Below, one piece after another: positions 52,756 to 61,698 of a stretch of 64,000 bases of DNA. A program made the translations under genes and the position numbers. This stretch comes from Candidatus Cloacimonadota bacterium (GTDB lineage: Bacteria > Cloacimonadota > Cloacimonadia > Cloacimonadales > Cloacimonadaceae): positions 62,001 through 126,000 of the forward strand of contig JAKOXG010000004.1 in the NCBI GenBank assembly GCA_029781115.1, given 5' to 3'. Position 1 is the stretch's first letter; each line of letters opens with the position of its first letter. A model generated the notes under the pieces. That model was given only the letters and a program-made list of their open reading frames with translations, was not told the origin of the DNA and did no database searches.

Positions 52756-54214
52756 ATACTTGCATTCCTTTCTTGACTATATATTGCGTCCGCACAGCCT
52801 GATAATCAAAGGGCTTGGTGAGGTCTGCGTTCAGGACGCTAAGGTCAGCCTGAAAGCCAGGTTGCAGCCTTCCCAAGCGCATCTCATCATGGCTGAGACG
52901 GGCGGAGTTTTTGGTGTAAGTATCTATCGCCTCTTGAGCAGAAATACGCTCAAGCGGATTGTGGTGATGGATCAGGGCGTGAACACTCATGGCGATGTTC
53001 ATGGGCGTCACATACCAATCGCTGGAGCCACATACGGGGATGCCGCTGTTGATGAGGGAAGCAAAGCGATTCATCTGCTTGGCACGTGCTGAGCCCAACC
53101 TCTGTTCATAGAGTCCCTTGGGATTACCCCAATAGAGGTCAAAGGCGCTCTGCATCACGGGGACGGCCTGGGATGCCTTGATCTGGCTGATCAGTTCATC
53201 TGAGCATAGTTCGCAATGGATGAGCTGATGGCGCAGGTCTTGCGGATTTGCTTTTTGGAGCTCCAAATAGACGTCGTTGATCTGCTTGATGGCCATGTCT
53301 CCGATGCAGTGAACCGCTACCTGTAGCTTGTTTTCATGCGCCTTGGTGATGAACTCTTTCCAAAAATCATCGGTTTTGTAGAGAACGCCGCGGGTGGCTT
53401 TATCCTGATAGGGCTGGCTCAAAGCGGCGGTGTGGCTGCCAACGGAGCCATCAGCGAGGATGCAACCACCAATGCGGGGACTGCCAGCTTCCAAGGCGGC
53501 TTCGATATTGAAACTTTGAGGGTAGAGGATGTATTCTATGGGTAGCTCGTCCAGCCTCTTTTGCAGCATCTTGAAGTGATCAATGCTCATCTCGGCATCA
53601 CCTATCATGGTGTGAACAGTGGTAAATCCACCCTTCATCGCAACCTTGGCGGCACTTTGGTAAGCTTTCATCACGGTTTCATCGTCCAGCTGAGTATGGA
53701 ACCAATTGGTGACGAGATCGTTCTCCGCACCGGTTAGAATCACATCTTTGCTCTTCATGGCAGTGATCATGGCTCTGGCATTAGAAGAGAGCATGCAGGA
53801 ATGGCCGTCCACGCGTCGGAGTAAGAGCAATTGATCCGGGCAGAGTTCATCTATTTCCAGCTGAGTGGGGAAACGCTTTTCTGCCAGCGAGTTCTCATCA
53901 AAGTTCCAGGCGAAGATCAGGGCGCTATGTGGCTGCTGTTTTGCATGGTTAGAGATTTTGGCTTTGAGAGTGGCGATGTTCGGGCAGGCTTCAAGGTCTA
54001 CTCCCAGGGTGTAGATGCCGCCGGAGATGCTGTGAGTGTGGCAATCTATAAAGCCGGGATAAGCGAAACCGCCATTGAGGTCTATAGCTTGGGCATCCAG
54101 TTGGGCGGGGACGTTTTCCAAGAGCTGAGAGATGAGGCCATTCTCCACCTTGATTGCTTTGATGCTGTTGTCAAAGCTGCCATCTATATAGAAGTGGGCA
54201 TTGTGGATGATCAC
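52730..54214 (-). CDS. Amidohydrolase family protein (YtcJ-like)
   Basis: 494 residues. The metal-binding HxH (DCHTHSISGG, about 58-67) follows an N-terminal beta domain. More His lie in VAVHCIGDMAIK and the C-terminal Asp in SSDWYVTP. The family hydrolyses C-N bonds in small substrates. The substrate is not known. It overlaps the maf gene by 4 nt. Confidence 0.85.
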   Translation of the reverse strand: MIIHNAHFYIDGSFDNSIKAIKVENGLISQLLENVPAQLDAQAIDLNGGFAYPGFIDCHTHSISGGIYTLGVDLEACPNIATLKAKISNHAKQQPHSALIFAWNFDENSLAEKRFPTQLEIDELCPDQLLLLRRVDGHSCMLSSNARAMITAMKSKDVILTGAENDLVTNWFHTQLDDETVMKAYQSAAKVAMKGGFTTVHTMIGDAEMSIDHFKMLQKRLDELPIEYILYPQSFNIEAALEAGSPRIGGCILADGSVGSHTAALSQPYQDKATRGVLYKTDDFWKEFITKAHENKLQVAVHCIGDMAIKQINDVYLELQKANPQDLRHQLIHCELCSDELISQIKASQAVPVMQSAFDLYWGNPKGLYEQRLGSARAKQMNRFASLINSGIPVCGSSDWYVTPMNIAMSVHALIHHHNPLERISAQEAIDTYTKNSARLSHDEMRLGRLQPGFQADLSVLNADLTKPFDYQAVRTQYIVKKGMQVYAYTPNCS

Positions 54215-54792
54215 GCCATCACCTCGCGGCAGAGCTGATAAAAGAGATTCAGAGGAAAGCCCATCACATTGAAATAGCAGCCTTTGATATCGGTAATGAA
54301 TTGCGCACCAAAGCCTTGGATGCCATAAGCTCCGGCTTTGTCCATAGGTTCTTCAGTGGCTATATATTGTTTAATATCGCTATCGGTCAGGTTGTCAAAG
54401 GTTACCTTGGTGCGCCTGTAACCGGTGGCTACCTGCCCTTTGTAAAGCAGGCAGATGCCGGTGTAAACCCAATGACTGCGTCCGGAGAGCAGGCGCAAAT
54501 AATCCCGGGCCTCAGCATGGGAATGAGGCTTACCCAGGATCAGCTTATCTACCACCACGATCGTATCTGCACCGATGACTAAGCAATCCGGCGCCAAATT
54601 CTTTCTCACAGCGTGAGCTTTGGCGCTGGCATGAGCTATCACTTGCCTTGCCGGAGGGAGCCCATTTGGGGTTTCTGCGTAGGATGAGGGAAGCACCAGC
54701 GGCTTCACTCCCATCATTTCCAGCAGAAATCTTCTGCGTTCGCTTCCAGATGCAAGAACGACTTTGGTGTTCTCTAAAAATCTATGTATCAT
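54211..54792 (-). CDS. maf: Maf-family nucleoside triphosphate pyrophosphatase
   Basis: 193 residues, the normal family length. The N-terminal VLASGSERRRFLLEMMG (13-29) and the acidic SYAETPNG, plus the Asp in VIGADTIVV (about 71-79), are the family signature. It removes pyrophosphate from non-canonical or modified NTPs. It overlaps the amidohydrolase gene by 4 nt and is divergent from serC. Confidence 0.92.
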   Translation of the reverse strand: MIHRFLENTKVVLASGSERRRFLLEMMGVKPLVLPSSYAETPNGLPPARQVIAHASAKAHAVRKNLAPDCLVIGADTIVVVDKLILGKPHSHAEARDYLRLLSGRSHWVYTGICLLYKGQVATGYRRTKVTFDNLTDSDIKQYIATEEPMDKAGAYGIQGFGAQFITDIKGCYFNVMGFPLNLFYQLCREVMA

Positions 54793-54933
54793 ATAAATAA
54801 CCTTTAACTACAAGAAAATAAAAACCCCTTTTACGTCAACATATTTCTGAAAGCCAAAAAAAGGCTTGCCTTAAAACGAGGGGTAGAAAAAACTTGCTCC
54901 AAACTGAAAAAATACATACTCAGGAGGATACAC

Positions 54934-56019
54934 ATGGAACGTGTACACAACTTTAACGCAGGTCCGGCCGTATTGCCGGAAGAAGTGATGAGAGAAGCTC
55001 AGGCTGATTTCTTCAACTACAAAGGAATGGGCTTGTCCGTCATGGAAATGAGCCATCGCAGCAAAGAGTATCAAGCTATCATCGACGAAGCATATGCAGC
55101 AGTAAAGCGCATTTATGGCCTCGGTGATGATTATGACGTCCTCTTCTTGCAGGGTGGAGCCAGCATGCAGTTTTTGATGGTGCCCTACAGCTTCCTTCCC
55201 GAAGGCAAGCAGGCAAACGTCATAAATACCGGCGTGTGGAGCAAGAAAGCCATTACCGAGATCAAGAAGCTTGGCAAGGAAGTGCATGTAGCAGCAAGTA
55301 GTGAAGACCGCAAGTTCTCCTACATTCCCAAGACTTGGCAGCTTTCCGAAAACCCTGCCTATCTGCACATCACTACCAACAACACCATTTACGGAACCGA
55401 GTGGAAGACCGATCCAGACGTGCCCGCAAATGTGCCCTTGATCGCAGATATGTCTTCAAACTTCATGAGCAAGCCAATCGATGCAAAGCGCTATTCCATG
55501 ATCTACGCTGGAGCACAGAAGAACGTGGGTCCCTCTGGAACAGCTGTCGTGATCATCAAGAGAGACTTCCTGGAGACTGCCAAGGAAGGCGTGCCCTCCA
55601 TGCTTGACTACAAGCTCATGTCCAGCAAAGGCTCAATGTTCAACACTCCCGCCACCTTCACCATCTACATGATCGGCTTGGTGCTCAAGTGGATCGAAGA
55701 CTTTGGTGGCCTGAAGAAGATCGAAGAGAACAACATCGCCAAAGCCAAATACATCTATGACGCCATCGATGCTTCCGACGGCTTCTACAAGGGTGCTGCT
55801 GATCCTGAATATCGCTCACTCATGAACACCACCTTCCGCATGGCGACAGAAGAACTTGAAGCTCTCTTTGTCTCCGAAGCCAAGAAGAACGGCATGATCG
55901 GCCTGAAAGGACACCGTGATGTGGGTGGCTGCCGCGCCAGCACCTACAACTCACTGCCCCTGCCAGCCGCCAAGGCTCTGGGCGAATTCATGCGTGAATT
56001 CCAGAAGCAACACGGTTGA
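54934..56019 (+). CDS. serC: Phosphoserine aminotransferase
   Basis: 361 residues, standard. The N-terminal VHNFNAGPAVLPEEVM is the family start. The PLP-lysine lies in YAGAQKNVGPSG (about 192-203) and the C-terminal RDVGGCRASTYNSLP binds phosphate. It makes 3-phosphoserine for serine (and possibly B6) biosynthesis. SD GGAGG is strong. No serA or serB is adjacent. Confidence 0.95.
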   Translation: MERVHNFNAGPAVLPEEVMREAQADFFNYKGMGLSVMEMSHRSKEYQAIIDEAYAAVKRIYGLGDDYDVLFLQGGASMQFLMVPYSFLPEGKQANVINTGVWSKKAITEIKKLGKEVHVAASSEDRKFSYIPKTWQLSENPAYLHITTNNTIYGTEWKTDPDVPANVPLIADMSSNFMSKPIDAKRYSMIYAGAQKNVGPSGTAVVIIKRDFLETAKEGVPSMLDYKLMSSKGSMFNTPATFTIYMIGLVLKWIEDFGGLKKIEENNIAKAKYIYDAIDASDGFYKGAADPEYRSLMNTTFRMATEELEALFVSEAKKNGMIGLKGHRDVGGCRASTYNSLPLPAAKALGEFMREFQKQHG

Positions 56020-56022
56020 TAA

Positions 56023-56053
56023 TTGAAGCTGATCTATTGACCGATAGTATAAT
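56023..56053 (+). promoter_or_regulatory. Promoter candidate for the exbB-tonB operon
   Basis: TATAAT (56048-56053) is a consensus -10. TTGAAG (56023-56028) is a possible -35 but with 19-nt spacing. Confidence 0.4.
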
Positions 56054-56095
56054 GGCGAGCGAAAGCGAAATGCAAACCGTGCGCCTTCGCTCGCC
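56054..56095. terminator. Hairpin between serC and exbB
   Basis: GGCGAGCGAA (56054-56063) pairs perfectly with TTCGCTCGCC (56086-56095), loop 22 nt. It follows serC by 34 nt but has no T-run after it. Confidence 0.45.
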
Positions 56096-56136
56096 ACTTC
56101 TTAAGTGAAATACTACGATAAACCTGAGGAAACTTA

Positions 56137-56754
56137 ATGTCCATATTCAGTCTGTTTTTACGGGGCGGCATTTTGATGTATGTGCTGCTGCTGTTGTCCA
56201 TCGCTGTAGTAGCCATCGTGATAGAGAAGTATCGCAGCCTCAAGGTAGCGCGTAAGGCAAACGCCAAGATCATCAGTTCCCTTGCCCAGCAGGAAAAGCT
56301 GGACAACGTGAGGGCGATATTGCGCGTTTATGGTGCCAATTCACCCTTGGGCGTGATGTTGGATAAGCTTTACAATGCTGAGGATATTGATGTTGAGCTC
56401 GTCAAAGAGAGCATGGAAACAGCTGCAGAATCCGAAATCCTGAAATTGGAAAAAGGCATGGGCTGGCTTTCTACCATCGCCGCAATCGCACCGTTGATCG
56501 GGTTTTTGGGAACCGTGACCGGTATGGTGAGAGTGTTTATGAATATCCAGGGTCAGAGCCAGAATGGGATCGATATCAACATCCTTGCCGGAGGTATCTG
56601 GGAAGCCTTGATCACCACCGTTGGCGGCTTGATCGTGGGCATCATCGCTATTGTCCTCTACAACGGTCTGGTGCAACAACTGGAAAACTTCGCCAAAGAA
56701 ATGCAAGAGAAAGCCGTTGAACACCTGGTACGCTACAAGAAGATTGAGCGGTAA
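56137..56754 (+). CDS. exbB: MotA/TolQ/ExbB proton channel protein
   Basis: 205 residues. A membrane helix at the N-terminus (about 12-28), two more (about 108-130, 155-178), and the family block TIAAIAPLIGFLGTVTGMVRVF (about 108-129; TM2). It energises TonB or Tol with the proton motive force. SD GAGGA lies 6 nt upstream. It heads an operon with the ExbD, TonB, folP, cdaA and coaE genes. Confidence 0.92.
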   Translation: MSIFSLFLRGGILMYVLLLLSIAVVAIVIEKYRSLKVARKANAKIISSLAQQEKLDNVRAILRVYGANSPLGVMLDKLYNAEDIDVELVKESMETAAESEILKLEKGMGWLSTIAAIAPLIGFLGTVTGMVRVFMNIQGQSQNGIDINILAGGIWEALITTVGGLIVGIIAIVLYNGLVQQLENFAKEMQEKAVEHLVRYKKIER

Positions 56755-56757
56755 AAA

Positions 56758-57171
56758 GTGAAAATCAGAACATCCAAGAAGAGAATTAGCGCTACATCAA
56801 TGATCTCCATGTCGGACGTGGTGTTTTTGCTGATTATCTTTCTGCTGCTTTCATCCAATTTTGTTACACAGACAGGCCTGCCCATCAAGCTGCCGGCATC
56901 CACTTCATCGCAACAACAGGCACCGCAAGTGCTGCATATCATCTACGAAAACGAAGACACGATTCATTTTCGGCAAGAGGTCTATTCTCTGGACACCTTG
57001 GGGGATGCCCTCAAAGAGCAGTTCAGATCTGTTGATCAGGTAGTGAGGCTTTCAGCCCAGCAGCAAACCGAGCTGCAAAGTGTGATCAGAGTGATGGATC
57101 AGATCCGTGCAGCTGGTTTTGAGAAGATATTTATCGCTACCAGACAGCCAGACGAGAAAGATGCCAGATAA
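56758..57171 (+). CDS. exbD: ExbD/TolR-type biopolymer transport protein
   Basis: 137 residues from a GTG start, 3 nt after exbB. One membrane helix (about 15-37) holds the essential Asp in SMSDVVFLLIIFLLLSS. The rest is periplasmic. It works with ExbB in the TonB energy-transducing complex. Its end overlaps the TonB-like gene by 11 nt. Confidence 0.9.
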   Translation: MKIRTSKKRISATSMISMSDVVFLLIIFLLLSSNFVTQTGLPIKLPASTSSQQQAPQVLHIIYENEDTIHFRQEVYSLDTLGDALKEQFRSVDQVVRLSAQQQTELQSVIRVMDQIRAAGFEKIFIATRQPDEKDAR

Positions 57172-57895
57172 ATACCGTCAATACCTGCCTTGGGGGATCT
57201 CGATTGGAGCGCATCTAATCATCGTCATCATCATGATGATTTGGATGTTGCCCATCATGAAAGCCCAGACCTGGTATGAAGTCAGCTGGAGTGATGAGTT
57301 TTTCGACGAGGAATTTACCACCGTGACGGTGAGTAGACCCTCAGCTGAAGTAACCATCGCAGCCGGCGGAGCACCGGAGCATGTTCCGAGCTCCAAACCC
57401 AAGCAGAGTCCCAAGGCGTCGTCATTGCCCAAGGGGCCTGACAACCCACCTGTTGCGCCCACCAAGGGCGAATCACACCCAGGCAAAGATGAGTTGGTGG
57501 AGGCACCTGTGTTTGCGCTTCAGCAGCCTGCTTTGCAGATCCCTTCCAGCCTGAGGAGCAATCCCCGAGCCGTGGATGCACTGCGTGAAACGGTGAGTGG
57601 AGCCAAAGGCACAGCTTCAGCGGGATCGGTGAATGCAGATATCGAAGGTGGGAAACTGGTGCGCACAGATACCAAAGTCCGAACCCATACTCTGGGAGAT
57701 TTTGCAGAAGTGAAGCTCAGCTTTAGAGTGGATGAAACTGCAAAACTCATAGACAGCTCCATCAGAGTGGTGCAATCCAACAATAGCCGTTTTGACGCTG
57801 AAGCAATCAAAATTTTAAAAGACATGACCTTCGGTTTCCGAGGTCGACCCGACACCCAAAACCCATATCTAATCACTATAAGGTTCAGTCCATGA
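57161..57895 (+). CDS. TonB-like energy transducer
   Basis: 244 residues from ATG 57161, inside the end of exbD. An earlier Met at 57107 reads into the exbD frame shadow. A single N-terminal anchor helix (ISIGAHLIIVIIMMIWMLPI, about 11-30), a Pro/Lys-rich periplasmic linker (about 65-120) and a TonB C-terminal domain (about 170-244; VKLSFRVDETAKLIDSSI ... FDAEAIKILKDMTF). It carries energy to outer-membrane receptors. No TonB-dependent receptor is in the window. Confidence 0.85.
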   Translation: MPDKYRQYLPWGISIGAHLIIVIIMMIWMLPIMKAQTWYEVSWSDEFFDEEFTTVTVSRPSAEVTIAAGGAPEHVPSSKPKQSPKASSLPKGPDNPPVAPTKGESHPGKDELVEAPVFALQQPALQIPSSLRSNPRAVDALRETVSGAKGTASAGSVNADIEGGKLVRTDTKVRTHTLGDFAEVKLSFRVDETAKLIDSSIRVVQSNNSRFDAEAIKILKDMTFGFRGRPDTQNPYLITIRFSP

Positions 57896-58725
57896 AGAAT
57901 ATAACTCTCAGCAATCTCAAAACTCCCACCCTTATGGGTATTCTCAATATCACTCCTGATTCTTTCTCGGATTCGGGGCAGTTTTTCGAGCTGGACAACG
58001 CTATAGCGCATTTGGATAAGCTTATCTCATCAGGTGCCGAGATTATTGATTTAGGTGGTGAATCCACACGTCCCGGTTCCTTGGAAGTAGACCCCGAGGA
58101 GGAGGTCAGAAGATTGGAGCCGATCCTGAAGCATCTGCACCAAAAGTATCCGCAGATGGAGGTCAGCCTGGATACGCGGCACAGTCAAGCCGCCAAAATG
58201 GCGTATAAATATGGCCTTACTTATGTGAACGACATCTCCGCACTCAATCATGATCCCGAAATGACCACCTTCCTGCGTGAGCATCCCGATGTGAAGGTCA
58301 TCCTCATGCACATGAAAGGGCAGCCTCAAACCATGCAGGAAGAGCCTCATTATGATGACCTCTTTGGTGAAGTGAACGACTTCCTCGCGGAGCGGATCAG
58401 CTTTTGTGAATCCAATGGTATTTCCAGAGACAGGATAATCCTGGACCCCGGCGTGGGTTTTGGCAAGACCGCCCAGCACAACCTGCAGCTCATCGCAGGA
58501 ATGGATAAGCTGGCTCACTTTGAGCTTCCCTTCCTGGTAGGTGTATCCCGCAAACGCTTCATCAATGAGATTCATCCTTCATCTGTGACACAAAGACTGG
58601 CCGGCACCCTGGCTTCCGCACTCATATTGGCTCTGCAAAAGGTGGAGATCATCAGAGTGCACGACGTCTTTGAGCATGCTCAATTCTTCACCATACTCAA
58701 CGCACTCATTGAGGCAGGTTCATGA
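57892..58725 (+). CDS. folP: Dihydropteroate synthase
   Basis: 277 residues, the standard size. MGILNITPDSFSDSGQF (about 14-30) and LGGESTRPGS (about 53-62) are the substrate-binding loops. It makes 7,8-dihydropteroate from pABA and the pterin pyrophosphate. ATG overlaps the TonB-like stop (ATGA), and its own stop overlaps cdaA (4 nt). Confidence 0.95.
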   Translation: MKNITLSNLKTPTLMGILNITPDSFSDSGQFFELDNAIAHLDKLISSGAEIIDLGGESTRPGSLEVDPEEEVRRLEPILKHLHQKYPQMEVSLDTRHSQAAKMAYKYGLTYVNDISALNHDPEMTTFLREHPDVKVILMHMKGQPQTMQEEPHYDDLFGEVNDFLAERISFCESNGISRDRIILDPGVGFGKTAQHNLQLIAGMDKLAHFELPFLVGVSRKRFINEIHPSSVTQRLAGTLASALILALQKVEIIRVHDVFEHAQFFTILNALIEAGS

Positions 58726-59465
58726 ATTGGTTGATCCCTCAATTTAGGGATATTATAGACATCATCCTGATAGCATTCTTGATCTATCAGGTGCTGTGCA
58801 TGGTGCGCAAAAATGGCAGCTATCAGCTCTTTGGTGGCATACTGCTGTTCCTGATTCTCTATGTGATAGCGTCACTGGCTGAGCTGAAGATGCTCTCCCA
58901 ACTTTTGGGCGGCATCCGGGACTATTGGGTCTTGGGGCTGCTCATCCTTTTCCAGCCGGAGCTCAGGACGTTTCTGGCCAGATTCCGGCTCTCACAGGAT
59001 TTGGGCATCTTCCGCAAAACAGATAATACCACTGTTTTCAGCATATTAGTGGATGCCGTGAGCTCCATGTCTTTCCGTAAAACAGGAGCTCTGATCGTGA
59101 TAGAAAACACGCGTCGACTCAATGAATATATTCAAAATGGTGAGCCGCTGGATGCCAATATTTCACTGAGGCTCATCCTTACTATCTTCAACCCTCGTTC
59201 TTCCCTGCATGATGGAGCTATCATTATCCGCGGCAACCGCATTTTGGCTGCCAAGGTAGTATTGCCGCTGAGCAAGAAGAGCGAACATCAGAAACGCTTT
59301 GGCACGAGGCACTTGGCTGGCATAGGCATCACCGAGCTTACCGATGCAACCGCCATCATCGTCTCAGAGCAAACTGGGCATATCTCTGTGGCTCGGGATG
59401 GCCAGATTCGCACAAATGTGGCCTTTGAAGAGCTAATGCAAATAGTATCAGATAATGCGAGGTAA
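58722..59465 (+). CDS. cdaA: Diadenylate cyclase (CdaA type)
   Basis: 247 residues. Three N-terminal membrane helices (about 12-27, 36-52, 66-80) precede a DAC domain (about 90-240). The DGA motif is present (HDGA, 164-166). The RHR motif reads RHL (GTRHLAG, 196-198), so the third residue differs from the usual Arg. It makes c-di-AMP from two ATP. folP-cdaA is a typical pairing. The gene overlaps folP by 4 nt and is 3 nt before coaE. Confidence 0.9.
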   Translation: MNWLIPQFRDIIDIILIAFLIYQVLCMVRKNGSYQLFGGILLFLILYVIASLAELKMLSQLLGGIRDYWVLGLLILFQPELRTFLARFRLSQDLGIFRKTDNTTVFSILVDAVSSMSFRKTGALIVIENTRRLNEYIQNGEPLDANISLRLILTIFNPRSSLHDGAIIIRGNRILAAKVVLPLSKKSEHQKRFGTRHLAGIGITELTDATAIIVSEQTGHISVARDGQIRTNVAFEELMQIVSDNAR

Positions 59466-59468
59466 TAA

Positions 59469-60125
59469 ATGGACTACAAAGATCCAAATCGCCCCATAAT
59501 CATCGGTGTGACGGGAAACATCGGCAGCGGGAAGACCGTATTTTGCAATGCGTTGGAACGCTATGGACAAAAAGTGTTTTATACGGATATGCTAACGCGG
59601 GAAGTGCTGGGCTACCCTGAAGTAATGAACGCAATAACCCAGAGATGGGGAGACAGGATTTTGGAAAACGGTCAGTTTTCGCAGCGCAAACTGGGAGACA
59701 TAGTCTTTGCAAGTCCAGAGGATCTGGGCTACCTCAATTCCATCGTGCATCCTGGCATTCTGCTCAAGATGCAAGCCATCATAGAGAAAAATTGGGAGCT
59801 GCCTTCCATCGTGTTTGAGATTCCTCTGCTTTTTGAAGCAAGCCTGCAGGAAGGGTTTGACCATATCGTGCTGGTTACCTCATCGCCTCAACTGAGGGGC
59901 ATGCGCCTGCAATACAGGGACAGAATGCATCCGGATGAGATTCAGCTGCGTATCGATTCCCAAATGCCAGACAAAGACAAGCACTCTATGAGCGACCTGA
60001 TTGTCCGCAATGAAGGCACAATCGAAGACCTCTTCCAAGAGGCTCTCAAGCTTGTGACCGTCATTCCCAATATAAGCAAAAGGGATATTAAAAAGCCGAC
60101 TCAGTTGTATCGTCCCTATATTTAA
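59469..60125 (+). CDS. coaE: Dephospho-CoA kinase
   Basis: 218 residues. The P-loop GVTGNIGSGKTVF (13-25) and the Q-rich lid region near RMHPDEIQLRIDSQM fit the family. It phosphorylates the 3'-OH of dephospho-CoA. The C-terminal tail (KRDIKKPTQLYRPYI) is extra. It is the last gene of the exbB operon. Confidence 0.9.
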   Translation: MDYKDPNRPIIIGVTGNIGSGKTVFCNALERYGQKVFYTDMLTREVLGYPEVMNAITQRWGDRILENGQFSQRKLGDIVFASPEDLGYLNSIVHPGILLKMQAIIEKNWELPSIVFEIPLLFEASLQEGFDHIVLVTSSPQLRGMRLQYRDRMHPDEIQLRIDSQMPDKDKHSMSDLIVRNEGTIEDLFQEALKLVTVIPNISKRDIKKPTQLYRPYI

Positions 60126-60345
60126 AGAAGGCTCGAGTTCAATTTGAGTGGGCGGATGTTCTATCCCTCCACCATTAAGCAGGATACGGCATGTGAACTG
60201 CTGAAAATCGTGCGTATCCTCTTCGGAAATCAAAGCCAAACACCCGCCGGGACGTCAGCGTCAGCCAGCTGTCTGTCGTTGTGCTGGTTTTTGGGATTCG
60301 CGTGCTATTTCCTGTAATACACACAGCTCCGGGTCTGTTCATCCT

Positions 60346-60637
60346 GCCAATCACCTATGAAAATAGTAGGTGATATTCGGACAAGCATGGAGCTGAAATA
60401 GCAGGATGAAAATCAACATTTGACCTTATCCCACAATAAGGTAACAAATAACCGACGTTACAGACCCTCCTCAAAGCCTTTATTCATGCCGCCTCCCAAC
60501 TCCGCCCCTGCTGCTCTCCTGCTCCTCGAGTAAGTAAGCAGTAAGAAAGTAGTAGGTTAGGAGTAGGAGCCAAGTAGGGGATGAGGCGTCCCAAAGAGGG
60601 TAGCCAGACCATGCGAAAAGTCAATATTTGCGCATAC
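60346..60637 (-). repeat. Dispersed intergenic repeat, copy D (reverse)
   Basis: Reverse-orientation copy. The end hairpin ATCACCTA...TAGGTGAT (60350-60374) is a perfect 8-bp stem, and boxes AAAATCAACATTTGACC (60409-60425) and AAAAGTCAATATTTGCGC (60616-60633) are conserved. The core loop reads GTAAGTAAGCAGTAAG. It is in the gap between coaE and the small membrane protein gene (60126-60854). The other parts of that gap, 60126-60345 and 60638-60854, show no gene that I can support. Confidence 0.9.
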
Positions 60638-60854
60638 GGCTGTTTGCAGCAAGCAAAATGAGAGCCAAAATGAGCGTAGTATTCAGGGGAAAATAAGGAG
60701 AAAAACTGTTCTAATAATTGCTGGAATCGTGCCATCATCCTCAGATTGTTTATTCGGCACTTTCAGTATGGCTCTACTGAGCTAATCCATCAAAAACGAA
60801 CATGAGCTTTAGATTATTGATACCTTCCCGGATCGCCATTGCGGCTCTGCGTGT

Positions 60855-61154
60855 TTATTGCGTGTAGTCCATAGAGAGGGCTTTCACCGCAATATAGATC
60901 AAAATAGCAAGCAACCATCCAAGCGAGGAAACTATGCCCAAGATGCGTCCATAGACGGTCTTGTCAATCCCACGCTCATCCATTATTCCCATATTCATCA
61001 AGGCAAGGTCGCGGTTTGCCCAAATCCAGGCAACAGCACCCAAAATGCCGGCAGTAATAAAGCCCAGAAAACCAAACAGCAAAATCAAGCCGCCTCGATG
61101 GGGAAGAGGCTCTTGAATGGGTCGAGGTTCAAAGGGACTTTTCCTTTTTCGCAT
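60855..61154 (-). CDS. Small two-helix membrane protein (DUF4190-like)
   Basis: 99 residues from ATG 61154. No SD is seen, and a TTG at 61178 would start within a hairpin. Two membrane helices (about 21-42, 70-90) are separated by a segment AWIWANRDLALMNMGIMDERG that resembles DUF4190 proteins. The function is unknown. It follows the V-ATPase K-subunit gene. Confidence 0.6.
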   Translation of the reverse strand: MRKRKSPFEPRPIQEPLPHRGGLILLFGFLGFITAGILGAVAWIWANRDLALMNMGIMDERGIDKTVYGRILGIVSSLGWLLAILIYIAVKALSMDYTQ

Positions 61155-61166
61155 ACAAAGAATCAG

Positions 61167-61190
61167 TGGGAGCTCCAAAAGGAGCTCCCA
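61167..61190. terminator. Palindromic hairpin after V-ATPase K gene
   Basis: TGGGAGCTCC (61167-61176) with GGAGCTCCCA (61181-61190), perfect 10-bp stem, loop AAAA. It lies between the K-subunit stop and the next start. No T-run follows on the minus strand, so it may be an mRNA-stabilising or processing hairpin. Confidence 0.55.
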
Positions 61191-61211
61191 ATTGGGTTTG
61201 TAATTGTTGTT

Positions 61212-61673
61212 TTACTTGATTACAAGATTGGGGATGAGTCCGCCAATGAGGAAGCAAGAAGCAAAAGCGATAATCGCATAGAGTTCAGGCAGCACACCCA
61301 AGATGAGGGTGTTTGTGAAAACGTCGTTTCCGCTACCTAAGCTTTCGATACCGTTAGAGACGATCTTGGCTTGCTGAATTGCTGAGATCAGACCTACGAT
61401 TCCCATGATCAAGCCTGCACCCAGAATGGCACTGGCTTGAAGCAAATTAATCTCTGGTGTGATGTGAGTCTGCAGGATAAAGAAGGCTCCAAATCCATAG
61501 AGACCTTGAGTTCCGGGCAAAGCACTCAGAATCAAGCAGTATGGAAATATATCATCACGTTTCTTCATGGCACCGACACTGGCGCTGCCACCCATAACGG
61601 TTCCTATGGCGCTGCCAACTCCGGCGAGTGCAACCATTAGGAATATTCCTGTCCAAGCAAGGATATAGGGCAT
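61212..61673 (-). CDS. V-type ATPase subunit K (rotor ring)
   Basis: 153 residues, four membrane helices in two hairpins. The second has the ion-binding Glu (GVLPELYAI, E130). The first has Gln instead (LPGTQGLYGF, L52, T55, Q56). Q100/Q101 in ISAIQQAKI completes the set. These match the sodium ligands in Enterococcus hirae NtpK (L61, T64, Q65, Q110, E139), so a Na+-coupled rotor is likely (inference). SD GGGAGG lies 4 nt upstream. It follows subunit I by 25 nt. Confidence 0.92.
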   Translation of the reverse strand: MPYILAWTGIFLMVALAGVGSAIGTVMGGSASVGAMKKRDDIFPYCLILSALPGTQGLYGFGAFFILQTHITPEINLLQASAILGAGLIMGIVGLISAIQQAKIVSNGIESLGSGNDVFTNTLILGVLPELYAIIAFASCFLIGGLIPNLVIK

Positions 61674-61698
61674 GTAACCTCCCAGTTCTATTAATTAT

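Noticed and set aside
59880-60239. A 119-codon minus-strand frame past coaE
   Set aside because: Mostly antisense to coaE; the rest has no recognisable motif.
60484-60738. An 84-codon frame in repeat copy D
   Set aside because: Not open in the other copies; low-complexity product from the hairpin region.
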